NCBI RefSeq assembly: GCF_001636315.1 | Contig: NZ_KV440949.1 | Coordinates: 5,722,084 to 5,786,083, forward strand | Reading direction: 5' to 3' | DNA from: Neobacillus mesonae | GTDB lineage: Bacteria > Bacillota > Bacilli > Bacillales > Cytobacillaceae | Length of the DNA stretch: 64,000 bases | Notes under the pieces: generated by a model | The model's input: only the letters and a program-made list of their open reading frames with translations | What the model was told of the DNA's origin: nothing | Databases searched by the model: none | Shown: positions 63,082 through 64,000 of the stretch, in pieces | How the letters are laid out: each line of letters starts with the position of its first letter | How positions within the stretch are numbered: position 1 is the stretch's first letter | Translations under genes and position numbers: made by a program

Positions 63082-63225
63082 AAAACCATTTTTCGGGATG
63101 CCGGATATTGCCTCCAATAACTCCATTTTCACTGATTACAATCTTTCATGTTTAATACATAAAAATCTTACATATTCTAATACTGGATAATGTTTAGAAT
63201 TGATGACCCTAAAGTTGGTGCTAAC

Positions 63226-63405
63226 ATGAATGAAAAACTTGATAAAGAGAAAGAGCTTTGGAATAAAATTAATCTCCTTCGTGAAGAAATGGTTCGTACT
63301 GCTAGCAAAAAAAATTTAGATTTTCTTGATGATGAAGTTTTAGCATTGAGTCAGGCTTTAAACAAACTTTTAAACGAATATGAAAAATTATTACACGAAA
63401 AATAG
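63226..63405 (+). CDS. Spo0E-family aspartyl-phosphate phosphatase
   Basis: A 59-residue two-helix protein with the Spo0E pattern: LWNKINLLREEMVRTAS and VLALSQALNKLLNEYEKLL, including the SQxLD/N motif. Spo0E proteins dephosphorylate Spo0A~P and delay sporulation. The ATG at 63226 fits the family length; an ATG at 63190 would add 12 residues and neither has a strong ribosome site, so the start is uncertain. Confidence 0.8.
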   Translation: MNEKLDKEKELWNKINLLREEMVRTASKKNLDFLDDEVLALSQALNKLLNEYEKLLHEK

Positions 63406-63637
63406 AGCATCATCACGGATCCCCCTTTTTTTAAAAATGGCTGCTGGCTTCCTTTTTAAGCTCTTCTCATGTGGCTTGCACCTTTCACCAGTGCAGCCTT
63501 TGTTTAAGCTTACCTGCCTCTTTTATGGGTTAGCTGTTATTTTTACCGTTAGGCACTTTCTCCTATTCTCACCATGATAATATCCTTACCCCTTAAATTT
63601 CCAAATAGGTAATTGGTATAGAATTCCAGAAAAAGGA
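63406..63637. other. Intergenic region before the P450 gene
   Basis: No gene is supported. The plus-strand open frame at 63380-63577 overlaps the Spo0E gene and has no ribosome site. Confidence 0.4.
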
Positions 63638-63666
63638 TTGAACCACAAATTCCCATCTATTATAAT
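63638..63666 (+). promoter_or_regulatory. Sigma-A type promoter of the P450 gene
   Basis: TTGAAC (63638-63643) and a perfect TATAAT (63661-63666) are separated by 17 bases. Confidence 0.8.
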
Positions 63667-63678
63667 TTAGACGTCTAA
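63667..63678. promoter_or_regulatory. Palindrome at the P450 transcription start
   Basis: TTAGACGTCTAA is a perfect 12-base palindrome directly after the -10, where transcription should begin. A repressor bound there would block the promoter. Confidence 0.5.
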
Positions 63679-63702
63679 GTAAGTTTGATGGAGGTGCAAG
63701 AA

Positions 63703-64000
63703 ATGTCTACAGAGCTTATTTTGTTACAGGACATAACAAAATTTACTTCGAGGTCTGAAGAGTTTTTTCCATTAGAATGGTACAAAAAGATGCTGGAGAA
63801 CCCGGTATTTTATCACGAAGAAACAGATACGTGGAATGTTTTCAGATATCAGGACGTTAAAGAGGTATTGAGCAACCATGACGTTTTTTCAAGCGTAAAC
63901 GCAAGAACAAGTATTGCTGTTGGGGCAAATAATACTGAAGGACAGATGCCAGATAAGATAAATTTGATATTTGCCGATCCTCCCTTACATAAAAAAAGAC
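63703..64000 (+). CDS. Cytochrome P450, N-terminal part
   Basis: The first 99 residues of a cytochrome P450, cut by the window edge. FFPLEWYKKMLENPVFYHEE and WNVFRYQDVKEVLSNHDVFSS are the usual N-terminal P450 pattern, and FADPPLHKKR is the start of the D-P-P-x-H helix region before the C helix. ATG 63703 has GGAGG. CYP109 or related Bacillus families are possible; the heme-Cys region lies outside. Confidence 0.9.
   Translation, partial: MSTELILLQDITKFTSRSEEFFPLEWYKKMLENPVFYHEETDTWNVFRYQDVKEVLSNHDVFSSVNARTSIAVGANNTEGQMPDKINLIFADPPLHKKR

Overview
The window reads as chromosomal DNA of a low-GC, spore-forming Bacillaceae bacterium (Bacillus, Neobacillus or Cytobacillus type). Signs are strong GGAGG ribosome sites, common TTG and GTG starts, a Spo0E-type phosphatase, a ComK-family regulator, a PbuE purine pump behind a purine riboswitch, the DUF1659/DUF2922/YvrJ trio, a Zur-type zinc regulon and YjgC/YjgD-type formate dehydrogenase genes. 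No rRNA, ordinary tRNA, CRISPR array or intact insertion sequence is visible.

Left part (1-26 kb), accessory. A large minus-strand defence-type island fills 1-18.5 kb. Its first block, 18.5 to 8.3 kb, encodes a CoiA-like zinc protein, a coiled-coil protein with a degenerate AAA-like domain, an unrecognised 369-residue protein and an 1838-residue DEAH/DUF1998 helicase resembling DruE. A small HTH gene with its own promoter and operator-like dyad follows. The second block, 7.1 kb to the left edge, encodes a DUF4338 (DruA-like) protein, a P-loop ATPase, a probable winged-helix protein and a very large protein cut by the edge; the last three recall DptF/DptG/DptH of phosphorothioation-dependent restriction. 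The whole looks like a Druantia-type I-like system with added genes and is the best candidate here for an undescribed system. Next come decayed genes, a PLD-nuclease/helicase plus MazG-like pair, a ComK-family regulator, a candidate small RNA and two DndB-like (DGQHR) genes without other dnd genes.

Middle (26-46 kb). An ArsR/AHSA1/AHSA1/VOC group; a striking 194-nt tRNA-like RNA with its own promoter; small conserved Bacillus proteins; a DnaD/DnaB-like replication module with a thermonuclease; pbuE with a purine riboswitch whose specificity base predicts guanine rather than adenine; a LysM-glucosaminidase behind a c-di-GMP-I riboswitch; and a divergent zinc-starvation locus (rpmG, zagA / znuA-type binding protein, permease, YcgQ-like protein) with three Zur-box-like sites.

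Right part (46-64 kb). A tricarballylate-dehydrogenase-like flavoprotein, LysR regulator, AbrB-family transporter, ABC transporter and PrpF isomerase suggest catabolism of a tricarboxylate. Then a sarcosine-oxidase-like flavoprotein with an MFS transporter, a formate dehydrogenase operon with a truncated fdhD bordered by GCGA-type tandem repeats, small sporulation-type genes, and the start of a cytochrome P450 gene. Several dispersed hairpin repeats are scattered through the window.
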